A stretch of 64,000 bases of DNA, taken from NCBI RefSeq assembly GCF_007858285.1, contig NZ_VFIL01000006.1, positions 62,001 through 126,000 on the forward strand. The letters are read 5' to 3'. The position numbers and the translations under genes were made by a program. Shown here in pieces: positions 36,658-45,154 of the stretch (the first letter of the stretch is position 1; every line of letters begins with the position of its first letter). A model generated the notes under the pieces. The model saw nothing but the letters and a program-made list of their open reading frames with translations. It was not told the origin of the DNA and did not search any database. Source of the DNA: Pseudomonas brenneri (GTDB lineage: Bacteria > Pseudomonadota > Gammaproteobacteria > Pseudomonadales > Pseudomonadaceae).

Positions 36658-37790
36658 CACACTTCCCCCCACAGCTCAGTGATATTGCGCTCGGCCATCG
36701 CCGGCCCCACGCTCATGCCTACGCCCGTATGCATCAAGGCCACGCTCACGCCATCTGCAGCGCGCAGGAACGAAAACGGCCCCGGCCCACGGGAACCATA
36801 GACGCCCTGCCAGCGTTCCACGACCTGAATCTGGCAACCCAGGGTCTGTTCTGCCAGCTCGATCATCCAGTTGTCCACCTGTTCGGCATTGAACGGTGAC
36901 GGATCGCTGCCGTAATGGTGGGAGTCGCCGATGATCAACTCGCCATACGGTGTCGGGCTGATCAGCAGGTGGATGCCGTGTTCATGCAGGTGCGGCACAT
37001 CCCGCAGGATCTGCGCCTGCACTGGCGCCGCTTCCGGCAAGTCGGCAAAAGCGCCGTAGTGCACGCAACTCAGGCCTGTCAGCAACGCATGTTGCAGGTT
37101 CAGGTCGACCTTGGGCCGGGCACGGAGCATTTGCAGGTGGCAGATCTGCGGGTTGAGTTCGGCGATCTGCTCGGCCAACAGGGTCTGGTAGTCGTGGCCG
37201 GAGCAGACAATGATCTGCTCGCCGCGAAAACTCCCGGCGGTGCTGTGCAGTTGGCCGGGTTCGATATCACGCACCAGGGTGGAGAAGTGGAATTCCACCT
37301 TGAGTTCGCGGCACAGGTAGTTGATCAGCGCAGGGAGTGCTTCGCGTGAATACAGCTGCTGATCGTCCAGGCCGTGCAAGGCTGCGCGATGATGGCGAAA
37401 CTGGCCGCCATACAGATCATTCATCGCAGCGCCTTGCAGCAGGTTGACGCGGTAACCGTATTCCTCGGCGCGACCGGCGCAAAACGCTTCCAGCAAGTGT
37501 TCTTCAGCTTCGGTGCGGGCAAACAGGTAGGAGCCATTGCGCTTGAGTTGCAGGTTCGCCAGTTGTGCCCATTGCCCCCAGATATCACGGCTTTGCCGGG
37601 CCAGGTCGAGCATCGGGCCTGGTGGTTGGCCGGTGACCAGCGCCTGGCCGAAGTTACGCACCGAGGCGCCCAGGGGCGTGGCCGTGCGTTCGAAGACCTT
37701 GACCTTGAGGCCGCGCTTGGCGGCGGCGTAAGCGTGGGACAGGCCGAGGATGCCGGCGCCGATGATCAGTAGGTCAGTGTGGTGTGTCAT
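36657..37790 (-). CDS. FAD-dependent oxidoreductase of the phosphonate operon
   Basis: A 377-residue D-amino-acid-oxidase-type flavoprotein. The FAD motif is LLIIGAGILGLSHAYAAAK (residues 7-25, GxGxxG), and the C-terminal region GVYGSRGPGPFSFL and GVGMSVGPAMAE completes the flavin site. It resembles the TIGR03364 oxidoreductase that accompanies aminoethylphosphonate genes. Flavoenzymes of this type in other loci (PbfC/PbfD, from memory) deaminate N-methylated aminoethylphosphonate; here the substrate is inferred only. Start 37790 (MTHHTDLL) is preferred over a frame that begins inside a REPIN. Overlaps phnZ by one base. Confidence 0.82.
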   Translation of the reverse strand: MTHHTDLLIIGAGILGLSHAYAAAKRGLKVKVFERTATPLGASVRNFGQALVTGQPPGPMLDLARQSRDIWGQWAQLANLQLKRNGSYLFARTEAEEHLLEAFCAGRAEEYGYRVNLLQGAAMNDLYGGQFRHHRAALHGLDDQQLYSREALPALINYLCRELKVEFHFSTLVRDIEPGQLHSTAGSFRGEQIIVCSGHDYQTLLAEQIAELNPQICHLQMLRARPKVDLNLQHALLTGLSCVHYGAFADLPEAAPVQAQILRDVPHLHEHGIHLLISPTPYGELIIGDSHHYGSDPSPFNAEQVDNWMIELAEQTLGCQIQVVERWQGVYGSRGPGPFSFLRAADGVSVALMHTGVGMSVGPAMAERNITELWGEV

Positions 37791-37802
37791 GGTGTTCGCC
37801 CC

Positions 37803-37904
37803 CTGTAGGAGCGAGCTTGCTCGCGAAAAACCTGAGGGCGCAGCGTGCATTCTGACTGCCCGCGTTATCGTTCACGTTCTTCGCGAGCAAGCTCGCTCCT
37901 ACAG
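37803..37904. repeat. REPIN inside the phosphonate operon
   Basis: Intact arms CTGTAGGAGCGAGCTTGCTC and complement, located between the binding-protein gene and the FAD oxidoreductase gene. It separates transport from catabolic genes within one transcription direction and could affect mRNA stability. Confidence 0.92.
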
Positions 37905-37922
37905 TGTTAGCAACGGTTGAAG

Positions 37923-38939
37923 TTATTGTTTTTCCGACTTGCCGTCATAGCGCTTGCGCCACTCAGTCAGGATGTTATCGCGGTTTTTCGAGGCCCAGGC
38001 AAAGTCGTTCTTGATCAGCCGTTGCTCGTAGTCCGCCGGCAGCTCGGTCTGCGGCTTGGCAATACCCGGCTGGGCCAGGACCGCGAAGTTTTCCTTGTAC
38101 AGCTCCATCGCAGCAGGGCTTGCAGAGAAGTCGGCGAGTTTCTGCGCCGCTTCCTGATGCGCGGTTCCTTTGATCACGGCGGTGGCTTCAATGTCCCAGC
38201 CCAGGCCTTCCTTGGGCAAAACGATATCCAGCGGCGCGCCCTGGCGCTTCAACTGCACCGCTGGGTATTCAAAGGAAATCCCGATCGGGAACTCACCGGA
38301 GGCCGCCAACTTGCACGGCTTGGAGCCGGAGTGCACGTACTGGCCGATGTTCTGGTGCAGATCATCCATGTACTGCCAGCCCTGCTTCTCGCCGAAGGTC
38401 TGCAACCAGGCGCTGACGTCGAGGAAACCGGTGCCGGACGATGCCGGGTTCGGCATGACGATCTTGCCCTTGTACTCGGGCTTGGTCAGGTCCTGCCAAC
38501 TGATCGGCTTGCTCAGGCCCTGCTTTTCGGCTTCGACGGTGTTGAAGCAGATAGTCGCGGCCCACACGTCCATGCCGACCCAGGCCGGCGGGTTGGCGGC
38601 GTCGCGGTAGTTCTTGCCGATCTTGTCCAGATCCTTGGGTGCGTAGCTTTGCAGCATGCCCTGCTGATCGAGAATCGCCAGGCTGGACGCCGCCAGGCCC
38701 CATACCGCGTCAGCTTGCGGGCGGGCTTTTTCCGCCAGCAGCTTGGCAGTGATGATCCCGGTGGAGTCCCGCACCCACTTGATCTCGACGTCCGGGTTGG
38801 CCGCTTCGAAGGCTTTTTTGTAGGTCTTCAACTGCTCGGCTTCGAGGGCCGTGTACACGGTCAACTCGGTTTTTGCGGCAAAGGCATTCAGGCTGAACGC
38901 GGTGAGCACAGCAGCGGCGAGGGCCAGGGGCTTGAACAT
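37923..38939 (-). CDS. Periplasmic binding protein of a 2-aminoethylphosphonate-type ABC transporter
   Basis: A 338-residue solute-binding protein with signal peptide (residues 1-22, ending NAFAA). The mature domain starts KTELTVYTALEAEQLKTYK, as in iron(III)/phosphonate cluster binding proteins, and RDSTGIITAKLLAEK and PNPASSGTGFLDVSAW resemble the TIGR03261 (PhnS-like) family. Two genes further along the transcript encode the permease and ATPase. The ligand is inferred from the neighbouring phosphonate enzymes. Confidence 0.85.
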   Translation of the reverse strand: MFKPLALAAAVLTAFSLNAFAAKTELTVYTALEAEQLKTYKKAFEAANPDVEIKWVRDSTGIITAKLLAEKARPQADAVWGLAASSLAILDQQGMLQSYAPKDLDKIGKNYRDAANPPAWVGMDVWAATICFNTVEAEKQGLSKPISWQDLTKPEYKGKIVMPNPASSGTGFLDVSAWLQTFGEKQGWQYMDDLHQNIGQYVHSGSKPCKLAASGEFPIGISFEYPAVQLKRQGAPLDIVLPKEGLGWDIEATAVIKGTAHQEAAQKLADFSASPAAMELYKENFAVLAQPGIAKPQTELPADYEQRLIKNDFAWASKNRDNILTEWRKRYDGKSEKQ

Positions 38940-38965
38940 GGTGCGTTTCCTTGTGTGGGGCAGAG

Positions 38966-40690
38966 TTATTGACCGGGCGCGGTTTGGCGCCAGGCCTGGG
39001 AGCGGCGCAACAAGCCGCGTGAGGCCCACGCCAGCAGCAGCGAGACGCCGGCTGAAGTGAACAGAATCAAGGTCGACATGGCCGCCGCGCCGCCAACATT
39101 GCCGGCGTCGTCCATGTTCAACACGGCGACTGCGGCGAGGATGGTGTCGGGGCTGTAGAGAAAGATCGCCGCCGAGACGGTGGTCATCGCCGAGACAAAC
39201 AGGTAGCGCAGGATGTCCAACAGCGCCGGCAGGCAGATCGGCACGGTGACCCGCAGATAGTGGCGGTACAACGGCGCCTTGAGCGACAGCGCAGCGGCTT
39301 CGAACTCGGCATCGAGTTGGCGCAGGGCAGTCGTGGCGGTCATTTGCGCAGTGGTCAAATAGTGAGCAATGGTGCATACCACCAACAGCGTCATGCTCCC
39401 GTAGAGCACATGCAGCGGGTTGCCATTGAGGTTGAAAAAGAACACATAGCCCAGGCCCAGCACCAAGCCCGGTACCGCCATCGGCACAAAACTGAGCATG
39501 CGCAGCGCCAGGTTGAGGCCTTTTTGCCCCTTGGTCTTTTCCATCAGGTAAGCGCCGGTGAAGATCAGCACACTGCCGATCAGTGCGGTGCAGATCGCCA
39601 TGGTCAAACTGTTGCGATAGGCCAGCCAGCCGCCGCCGGCGGTGTCGTTGAACTGGTAGTGGTTGAGCGACAGCGACAGGTTGTACGGCCAGAACTTCAC
39701 CAGCGACGAATACACCGCCATGCCGAATACCAGCAGCAACACCGCGCAGATCAGCAACACAATCGCCAGGTAGCAACCATCCCGCAGGCGCGACGGCGCC
39801 GGCTGGAACACTTGGGCGCGGCCACTCATGGAGTCGCCGTGGCGCCGGCGCAGCCAGGTATCCACCGCGAAACTGAGCAGCGCCGGCAGCAGCAACACCA
39901 TGCCGATCAGGGCGCCGCGACCGAACTGCTGCTGGCCGACCACCGCCTTGTAGGCTTCCAGCGCCAGCACTTGATAGTCGCCGCCCACCACCACGGGCAC
40001 GCCGAAGTCGGTAATGGTCAGGGTGAATACCAGGCAGAACGCGGCGAACACGGCCTGACGCGTCGCCGGCCAGGTGATGCTGCGAAACGCCCGGGCCGGG
40101 CTGGCGCCCATGCTCGACGCGGCATCGAACAGCCGCGCATCCGCCAGGGACAGCGCCGACAGCAGGATCATCAGCGCATGGGGAAAGGTGTAGATCACTT
40201 CACCGAGGACAATGCCCCAGAAGCCGTAGATGTTGTCTGACAGCAGGCCGCGCAACATGCCCTGGTTGCCGAACAGATACACCAGGGCGATGCCCGGCAA
40301 CATCGAGGGCGCCATCAGCGGCAGCAATGACAGACCACGCCAGAGCGTCTTGCCGGGGATCAGCGTGCGTTGCAGCGCGTAGGCAAACAGATAGGCCAGC
40401 GGTACGACGATGGCCGCTACGCTGAGGGAAACCTTGAGGCTATTGCCCAGCAGCCAGTGGAAGTTGGCGCTGGTCAGCAGTTCGCGCGCCGCCACCAGCC
40501 CACCGCCCTGCCCGTCTTCAGCGCTGAAGCCGCGCCAGAAGATCGCCAGCAACGGCAACAACACGGCGATGCCCAACAGGCACAGCAGCAGCAACTTGCC
40601 GCCCACTACAAAGATGCGGTCGCCGATTTCGGCACGGGAAACCTGGCGAGCCACGCGGTCGGGTATCGGCAGGGTCATGTCAGCGGCCAT
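38966..40690 (-). CDS. ABC transporter permease, 2-aminoethylphosphonate type (two fused halves)
   Basis: A 574-residue inner-membrane protein with about twelve hydrophobic segments in two similar halves, each with a BPD permease loop: EVIYTFPHALMILLSALS with DAASSMGASPARAF in the first half, and the second with EAAALSLKAPLYRHYLRVT. This double-permease structure fits TIGR03262 (PhnU-like). ATG at 40690 is chosen (TGAGATG next to the ATPase stop); a TTG three codons upstream or an ATG four codons downstream is also possible. It is followed by the binding-protein gene after 26 bases. Confidence 0.87.
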   Translation of the reverse strand: MAADMTLPIPDRVARQVSRAEIGDRIFVVGGKLLLLCLLGIAVLLPLLAIFWRGFSAEDGQGGGLVAARELLTSANFHWLLGNSLKVSLSVAAIVVPLAYLFAYALQRTLIPGKTLWRGLSLLPLMAPSMLPGIALVYLFGNQGMLRGLLSDNIYGFWGIVLGEVIYTFPHALMILLSALSLADARLFDAASSMGASPARAFRSITWPATRQAVFAAFCLVFTLTITDFGVPVVVGGDYQVLALEAYKAVVGQQQFGRGALIGMVLLLPALLSFAVDTWLRRRHGDSMSGRAQVFQPAPSRLRDGCYLAIVLLICAVLLLVFGMAVYSSLVKFWPYNLSLSLNHYQFNDTAGGGWLAYRNSLTMAICTALIGSVLIFTGAYLMEKTKGQKGLNLALRMLSFVPMAVPGLVLGLGYVFFFNLNGNPLHVLYGSMTLLVVCTIAHYLTTAQMTATTALRQLDAEFEAAALSLKAPLYRHYLRVTVPICLPALLDILRYLFVSAMTTVSAAIFLYSPDTILAAVAVLNMDDAGNVGGAAAMSTLILFTSAGVSLLLAWASRGLLRRSQAWRQTAPGQ

Positions 40691-40691
40691 C

Positions 40692-41756
40692 TCAGGCAAA
40701 CACCTGCAGGCTGCGCGGTGGCAGCGCGACCCAGATATCCTGGGCGCCCAGGCGCGGCATGGCTTCCGGCGCCAGTTCGGCGAGCATGGGGTGACCGGGC
40801 AACTGGTCCAGCTCGAAACTCATGCGGCAACGGTTGCCGAGGAAGGTGATCTCGCGGACCTTGGCCGGGAACAGGTTTTCTTCATGCACCGGCGGGTTGA
40901 CGCTGATCGCTTCCGGCCGACAGAACAGGCGGCCCGACGCGGCTTTACCGCAGTCATCGGCCAGGCGCACATTCATCCCACCGACCTGGGCGTGGCTGGC
41001 GCTGTTGCGGCTGAACGGCAGCCAGTTGCCCTGGCCGACAAACTCGGCCACGAACGGCGTGGCCGGACGGTCGTAAATCTCTTGAGGAGTGGCGTACTGC
41101 TCGACCTTGCCGTTGTTCATCACAGCGATGCGGTCGGCCATCAGCATGGTTTCGTCCTGGTTGTGGGTGACCATCAAGGTGGTGATGCCCAGGCGGCGTT
41201 GCAGTTGGCGCAGTTCGGTACACAGGTGCTCGCGCACCCGGGCGTCGAGGGCCGACATCGGTTCATCCAGCAGCAACAGCGACGGGGCCGGCGCCAGGGC
41301 GCGGGCCAGGGCGACCCGTTGCTGCTGGCCACCGGACAGTTGGCCGGGGTATTTCTTTTCGCTGCCGGTCAGGCCGACCAGTTCCAGCATCTGCGCCACG
41401 CGCTTGCGCACTTCATCGCGGCCGCTGCCGGTCAGACCATAGCCGATGTTGGCCTCGACGCTGAGGTTGGGAAACAGCGCGTAGGACTGGAACAGGATGC
41501 CGTAGTCCCGCGCCTGCGGTGCCAGTAGGGAAACATCGCGATCACCCAGGTACAACTCGCCGCTGTCCTGGCGTTCCAGGCCGGCGATGCAGCGCAGCAG
41601 AGTGGTCTTGCCACAGCCCGAGGGGCCGAGCAGGCACACCAGTTCACCGGCGTCGACATCCAGGGACACATGGTCCAGGGCGGTAAAGGCGCCAAAGCGC
41701 TTCTGGATACCACGCACCTTCATCGGCGCGCCGGGGTTGAGCTGGGCTGTGTTCAT
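40692..41756 (-). CDS. ABC transporter ATPase, 2-aminoethylphosphonate type
   Basis: A 354-residue ATP-binding subunit. Walker A is LGPSGCGKTTLLRC (about residues 43-56), the signature LSGGQQQRVALAR, and Walker B LLLLDEPMSALD; the His switch is MVTHNQDE. The C-terminal 100 residues form a TOBE-type regulatory domain. It is the first gene of the phosphonate operon and overlaps or abuts the permease start. Resembles TIGR03258 (PhnT-like). The 183 bases upstream, towards lysR, should hold the promoter. Confidence 0.88.
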   Translation of the reverse strand: MNTAQLNPGAPMKVRGIQKRFGAFTALDHVSLDVDAGELVCLLGPSGCGKTTLLRCIAGLERQDSGELYLGDRDVSLLAPQARDYGILFQSYALFPNLSVEANIGYGLTGSGRDEVRKRVAQMLELVGLTGSEKKYPGQLSGGQQQRVALARALAPAPSLLLLDEPMSALDARVREHLCTELRQLQRRLGITTLMVTHNQDETMLMADRIAVMNNGKVEQYATPQEIYDRPATPFVAEFVGQGNWLPFSRNSASHAQVGGMNVRLADDCGKAASGRLFCRPEAISVNPPVHEENLFPAKVREITFLGNRCRMSFELDQLPGHPMLAELAPEAMPRLGAQDIWVALPPRSLQVFA

Positions 41757-41894
41757 GGTGGCACCTCATCAAACTGATGAAGGCCATGCTAGGGAGCAAA
41801 TGCGTCCCTGTTGTGGCAGGAAGGCAAAAGCGGGTGATAGTGGTATTGGTAGATTTGGGTAGGGTTGCGGAGTTGTGGTGACTGGCCTGGCGTT

Positions 41895-41914
41895 ATCGCG
41901 GGCTTGCCTGCGAT
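41895..41914. repeat. Degenerate REP palindrome upstream of the phosphonate operon
   Basis: ATCGCGGGCTTGCCTGCGAT forms an imperfect 9-bp hairpin around TT and matches the inner part of the GGGCTTGC family. Outer arm sequences are missing. It sits between the LysR gene and the ABC ATPase gene. Confidence 0.5.
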
Positions 41915-41939
41915 GGCGATTTCAAAGCCACCAACACCC

Positions 41940-42803
41940 TCAGAGTGGCGACATTTCCTGCGCCAACCCCAGAAACGCCGCCGGCAGCCGCGCACCTTTG
42001 CGCTCCTTGAGGCAATACAGGTACTCCGGAATCTGCGGCGCATTCTCGATGGTCAGCACCCGCAACTGTGGATCATGGGGCACTTCCTGGCGGGCAATGA
42101 TGCTGATGCCGATATTGCGCAACACCGCCTCGCGGATCGACTCACGGCTGCCGATTTCCAGCAGCGGCCCATAACTCACGCCCGCGCCAGCGAGCATTTC
42201 TTCAGTCAGGCGCCGCGTGGTAGAGCCTGCCTCACGCATCAACAAGGTATGCCCGGCCAATGCACTGAGTGGCACATGCTCCAACACCGCCAACGGATGA
42301 TTGCGATGCACCGCCAGCACCAGCGGGTCGGTACCCAGCACCCGGCGGATCAGGCGAGGATCTTCCAGCAGTTGCGATGAGGCCGCGACGTCCACCCGGT
42401 AGTCATCCAGGGCTTCAAGCACCTGCTGGGAGTTGCCGATTTCCACTGAGACTTCCACCTGCGGCAGCCGCTCGCGGAAGGTCTTGACCAGATCGAGGAT
42501 GTAATAAGGCGCGGTGGCGGCAATTCTCAGGGTGCCCTGGACCTGGCCGCTGTTGCGCAGGAAAAACTCGATATCCGCTTCCTGCTGCAACAACGCCTTG
42601 ACCATCGGTAACAGCCGCGCGCCCTCGTCGCTGACGGTGAGGCGGCGGCCACCGCGATAGAACAGCTCAACCGAGTACTGGCTTTCCAGATGGCGAATCT
42701 GGGTGGTCACCGTGGGCTGGCTCAGGCCGAGTTTTTTCGCCGCCTGGGTAATGCTGCCCAGGCGGGCGACCATGTAAAACGCCTTCAGCTCGGCACTCAG
42801 CAC
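41940..42803 (-). CDS. LysR-family regulator, likely of the phosphonate operon
   Basis: A 287-residue LysR protein. The helix-turn-helix is in residues 1-60 (FYMVARLGSITQAAKKLGLSQ), and the effector domain starts near residue 90. The start is GTG at 42803 with GAGAGG upstream. Position and family match the aminoethylphosphonate-associated LysR group (TIGR03339). It has the same direction as the operon it precedes, which begins 183 bases downstream. It follows the cadA stop codon by only 16 bases, so read-through from the cadA promoter may also express it. Confidence 0.85.
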   Translation of the reverse strand: MLSAELKAFYMVARLGSITQAAKKLGLSQPTVTTQIRHLESQYSVELFYRGGRRLTVSDEGARLLPMVKALLQQEADIEFFLRNSGQVQGTLRIAATAPYYILDLVKTFRERLPQVEVSVEIGNSQQVLEALDDYRVDVAASSQLLEDPRLIRRVLGTDPLVLAVHRNHPLAVLEHVPLSALAGHTLLMREAGSTTRRLTEEMLAGAGVSYGPLLEIGSRESIREAVLRNIGISIIARQEVPHDPQLRVLTIENAPQIPEYLYCLKERKGARLPAAFLGLAQEMSPL

Positions 42804-42819
42804 ACCACCCTCTCATCGA

Positions 42820-45069
42820 CTATTTGCGCAACAGGCGCAGACCATTGAAAACCACCAGCAGGCTCACGCCCATGTCGGCGAAAACTGCCATCCACATAGT
42901 GGCCATGCCCAGGAAGGTGACCGCAAGGAAGATCGCCTTGATCACCAGCGCCAGGGCGATGTTCTGCTTGAGGATACTCGACGTTTGTCGCGACAAGCGT
43001 ATGAATGCCGGAATCTTGCGCAAATCGTCGTCCATCAGCGCCACGTCGGCGGTCTCGATGGCGGTGTCAGTGCCAGCGGCGGCCATGGCAAAGCCAATCT
43101 CGGCGCGGGCCAGGGCCGGGGCGTCGTTGATGCCATCGCCGACCATGCCGACCCGGTGGTTTTTGCCGTACAGATCCTCGATGGCCTTGAGCTTGTCGGT
43201 GGGCAGCAAATCGCCCTGGGCCTGGTCGATCCCCACCTGGGCGGCAATTGCCTGGGCGGTGTGGGTGTTGTCGCCAGTGAGCATCAGGGTCTTGATGCCC
43301 AACTCGTGCAACTGCTGGATGGCTTCGCGGCTGCTGTCCTTGACCGTGTCGGCCACGGCGAACAGCGCCATTGGGCCGGACTTGTCCAACAGCAACACCA
43401 CGGACTTGCCTTGTTTCTCCAGGGCGAAGAGTTTTTCTTCAAGGGCTGGCGAGCACAGGCCCAGCTCTTCCACCAGGCGGTGGTTGCCCAGGTGATAGAC
43501 CTCGCCGTTGATTTCGCCACGGACCCCGCGCCCGGCCAGGGCCTCGAAGTTATCCACAGCGAGCAGCGCCAGGTTTTTATCCACAGCCGCGTTGGCGATG
43601 GCCAGCGATACCGGGTGATCGGAGCGCCCGGCAAGGCTGGCGGCCAAGGCCGGGGCATTATCATTGGCGGACAGCGCCAGGTAGTCGGTCTGGACCGGCT
43701 TGCCATGGGTGATGGTGCCGGTCTTGTCCAGGGCCAGGTAGTCGAGCTTGTAGCCAGCCTCCAGGTACACACCGCCCTTGATCAGGATGCCTTTGCGCGC
43801 CGCCGCGGCCAGGCCGCTGACGATGGTCACCGGGGTGGAAATCACCAGGGCGCATGGGCAGGCAACCACCAGCAGCACCAGCGCACGGTAGATCCAGTCG
43901 AACCACACCCCGCCCATGAACAGCGGCGGAATAACAGCCACGCCCAAGGCAAACAGGAACACCGCCGGGGTGTAGATTTTCGAGAAGCTGTCGACAAAGC
44001 GCTGGGTCGGCGCCCGCGAGCCCTGGGCCTGCTCCACCGCATGGATGATGCGCGCCAGGGTGGAGTTGTTAGCGGCGGCGGTCACCCGGTATTCCAGGGA
44101 ACCGGCTTGGTTGATGGTGCCGGCGAACACTTTGTCGCCCACGGTCTTTTCAATCGGCAGGCTTTCCCCGGTGATCGGTGCCTGGTCGATGGTGGATTGG
44201 CCCGCGGTGACTTCCCCGTCCAGGCCAATGCGCTCACCGGGGCGTACCCGCACGATGGCGCCCAGTTCAATGATTTTGACCTCCTGTTCGACCCAACTAC
44301 CGTCAGCCAAGCGCACCGTGGCCCGCTCCGGTGTCATCTGCATCAAGCCGCTGATGGCATTACGTGCACGGTCCAGGGACTTGGCTTCGATCAACTCGGC
44401 CACGGTGAACAGGAACATCACCATGGCCGCTTCTGGCCACTGGCCGATCAGCACCGCACCGGTAACAGCGATGCTCATCAGCGCATTGATGTTCAGATTG
44501 AGGTTCTTCAGGGCAATCCAACCCTTTTTGTAGGTCGTGAGGCCGCCACTGAGGATCGACACCAGCGCCACCAGAGCCACCACCCAAGTCGGCGCGGCGT
44601 TGGTGAAATGGATCACCTCCGCTGCCAGCGCGCCGACACCGGACAGGGCCAGCGGCCACCAGGGCTTCTTGGCCGCAGGTTCGGCGGCAGGCGCACCCTC
44701 TTCGATCGGATCGGCCTGCATGCCCAAGGACTTGATGGCTTCAATGATCGGCGCGGTGCTCGGCAGGTCGTGGGTCACGCCGAGGATGCGGTTGATCAGG
44801 TTGAACTCCAGCTGCTGCACACCGGCCAGCTTGCCCAGTTTGTTCTGGATCAGCGTTTGCTCGGTGGGACAGTCCATGGCTTCGATGCGGAAGGTGCTCA
44901 GCCGCGCGTTGGCGCTAGGCGCTTCGGTCAACGTCACCAGGGATGGCGCAGCCGCGCCGGAACAGCAGGAGCCGCCATGATCGTGCTTTTGCACAGGCTG
45001 CAGTTTTTCGCCGTGATCATGATCGTGGTCGTGGTCATGCTTATGCGGGGTGTGAATGGAATCGCTCAT
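42820..45069 (-). CDS. cadA: Zn/Cd/Pb-exporting P1B-type ATPase CadA
   Basis: A 749-residue heavy-metal efflux ATPase. The N-terminus is His-rich (HKHDHDHDHDHGEK and HDHGGSCC, residues 8-37) and precedes an HMA-like domain with MDCPTE. The membrane metal site is CPC (VACPCALVIS, near residue 405), the phosphorylated Asp is in DKTGT (about 449), and GDGINDAPAL is the hinge motif. It exports Zn2+, Cd2+ or Pb2+ to the periplasm. It is divergent from cadR, whose operator overlaps its promoter. Start 45069 is chosen; 45 upstream codons in frame carry no family sequence. Confidence 0.95.
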   Translation of the reverse strand: MSDSIHTPHKHDHDHDHDHGEKLQPVQKHDHGGSCCSGAAAPSLVTLTEAPSANARLSTFRIEAMDCPTEQTLIQNKLGKLAGVQQLEFNLINRILGVTHDLPSTAPIIEAIKSLGMQADPIEEGAPAAEPAAKKPWWPLALSGVGALAAEVIHFTNAAPTWVVALVALVSILSGGLTTYKKGWIALKNLNLNINALMSIAVTGAVLIGQWPEAAMVMFLFTVAELIEAKSLDRARNAISGLMQMTPERATVRLADGSWVEQEVKIIELGAIVRVRPGERIGLDGEVTAGQSTIDQAPITGESLPIEKTVGDKVFAGTINQAGSLEYRVTAAANNSTLARIIHAVEQAQGSRAPTQRFVDSFSKIYTPAVFLFALGVAVIPPLFMGGVWFDWIYRALVLLVVACPCALVISTPVTIVSGLAAAARKGILIKGGVYLEAGYKLDYLALDKTGTITHGKPVQTDYLALSANDNAPALAASLAGRSDHPVSLAIANAAVDKNLALLAVDNFEALAGRGVRGEINGEVYHLGNHRLVEELGLCSPALEEKLFALEKQGKSVVLLLDKSGPMALFAVADTVKDSSREAIQQLHELGIKTLMLTGDNTHTAQAIAAQVGIDQAQGDLLPTDKLKAIEDLYGKNHRVGMVGDGINDAPALARAEIGFAMAAAGTDTAIETADVALMDDDLRKIPAFIRLSRQTSSILKQNIALALVIKAIFLAVTFLGMATMWMAVFADMGVSLLVVFNGLRLLRK

Positions 45070-45094
45070 TGTGTCGCGTCCGTGAAGGTGCCTG

Positions 45095-45126
45095 TTGCCA
45101 AGTAAAGACCCTGTAGCCACTATAGG
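45095..45126 (+). promoter_or_regulatory. Candidate cadR promoter
   Basis: TTGCCA (45095-45100) and TATAGG (45121-45126) are separated by 20 bases, the long spacing typical for MerR-family promoters. The CadR dyad lies between and over the -10. Confidence 0.45.
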
Positions 45127-45131
45127 GTCAA
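45101..45131 (-). promoter_or_regulatory. cadA promoter with 19-bp spacer
   Basis: On the minus strand TTGACC (45131-45126) and TTTACT (45106-45101) are 19 bases apart. The overlong spacer is the known target of MerR-family activators, which distort DNA to align the two elements. The dyad at 45107-45129 fills the spacer. Confidence 0.7.
45107..45129. promoter_or_regulatory. CadR operator (MerR-type dyad)
   Basis: A 23-bp imperfect palindrome, GACCCTGTAGCC then ACTATAGGGTC, closely matches the ACCCTATAGTGGCTACAGGGT type of site described for CadR/PbrR regulators in Pseudomonas. It lies between the cadA and cadR start codons, within the cadA spacer. Confidence 0.8.
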
Positions 45132-45154
45132 GCACCCTTTTGGAGATTGCTGCG

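Noticed and set aside
42985..45105. A 706-codon open frame antisense to cadA
   Set aside because: High-GC shadow frame: rich in Gln, His and Arg, no domain, no ribosome binding site, and the cadA frame has all P-type ATPase motifs.
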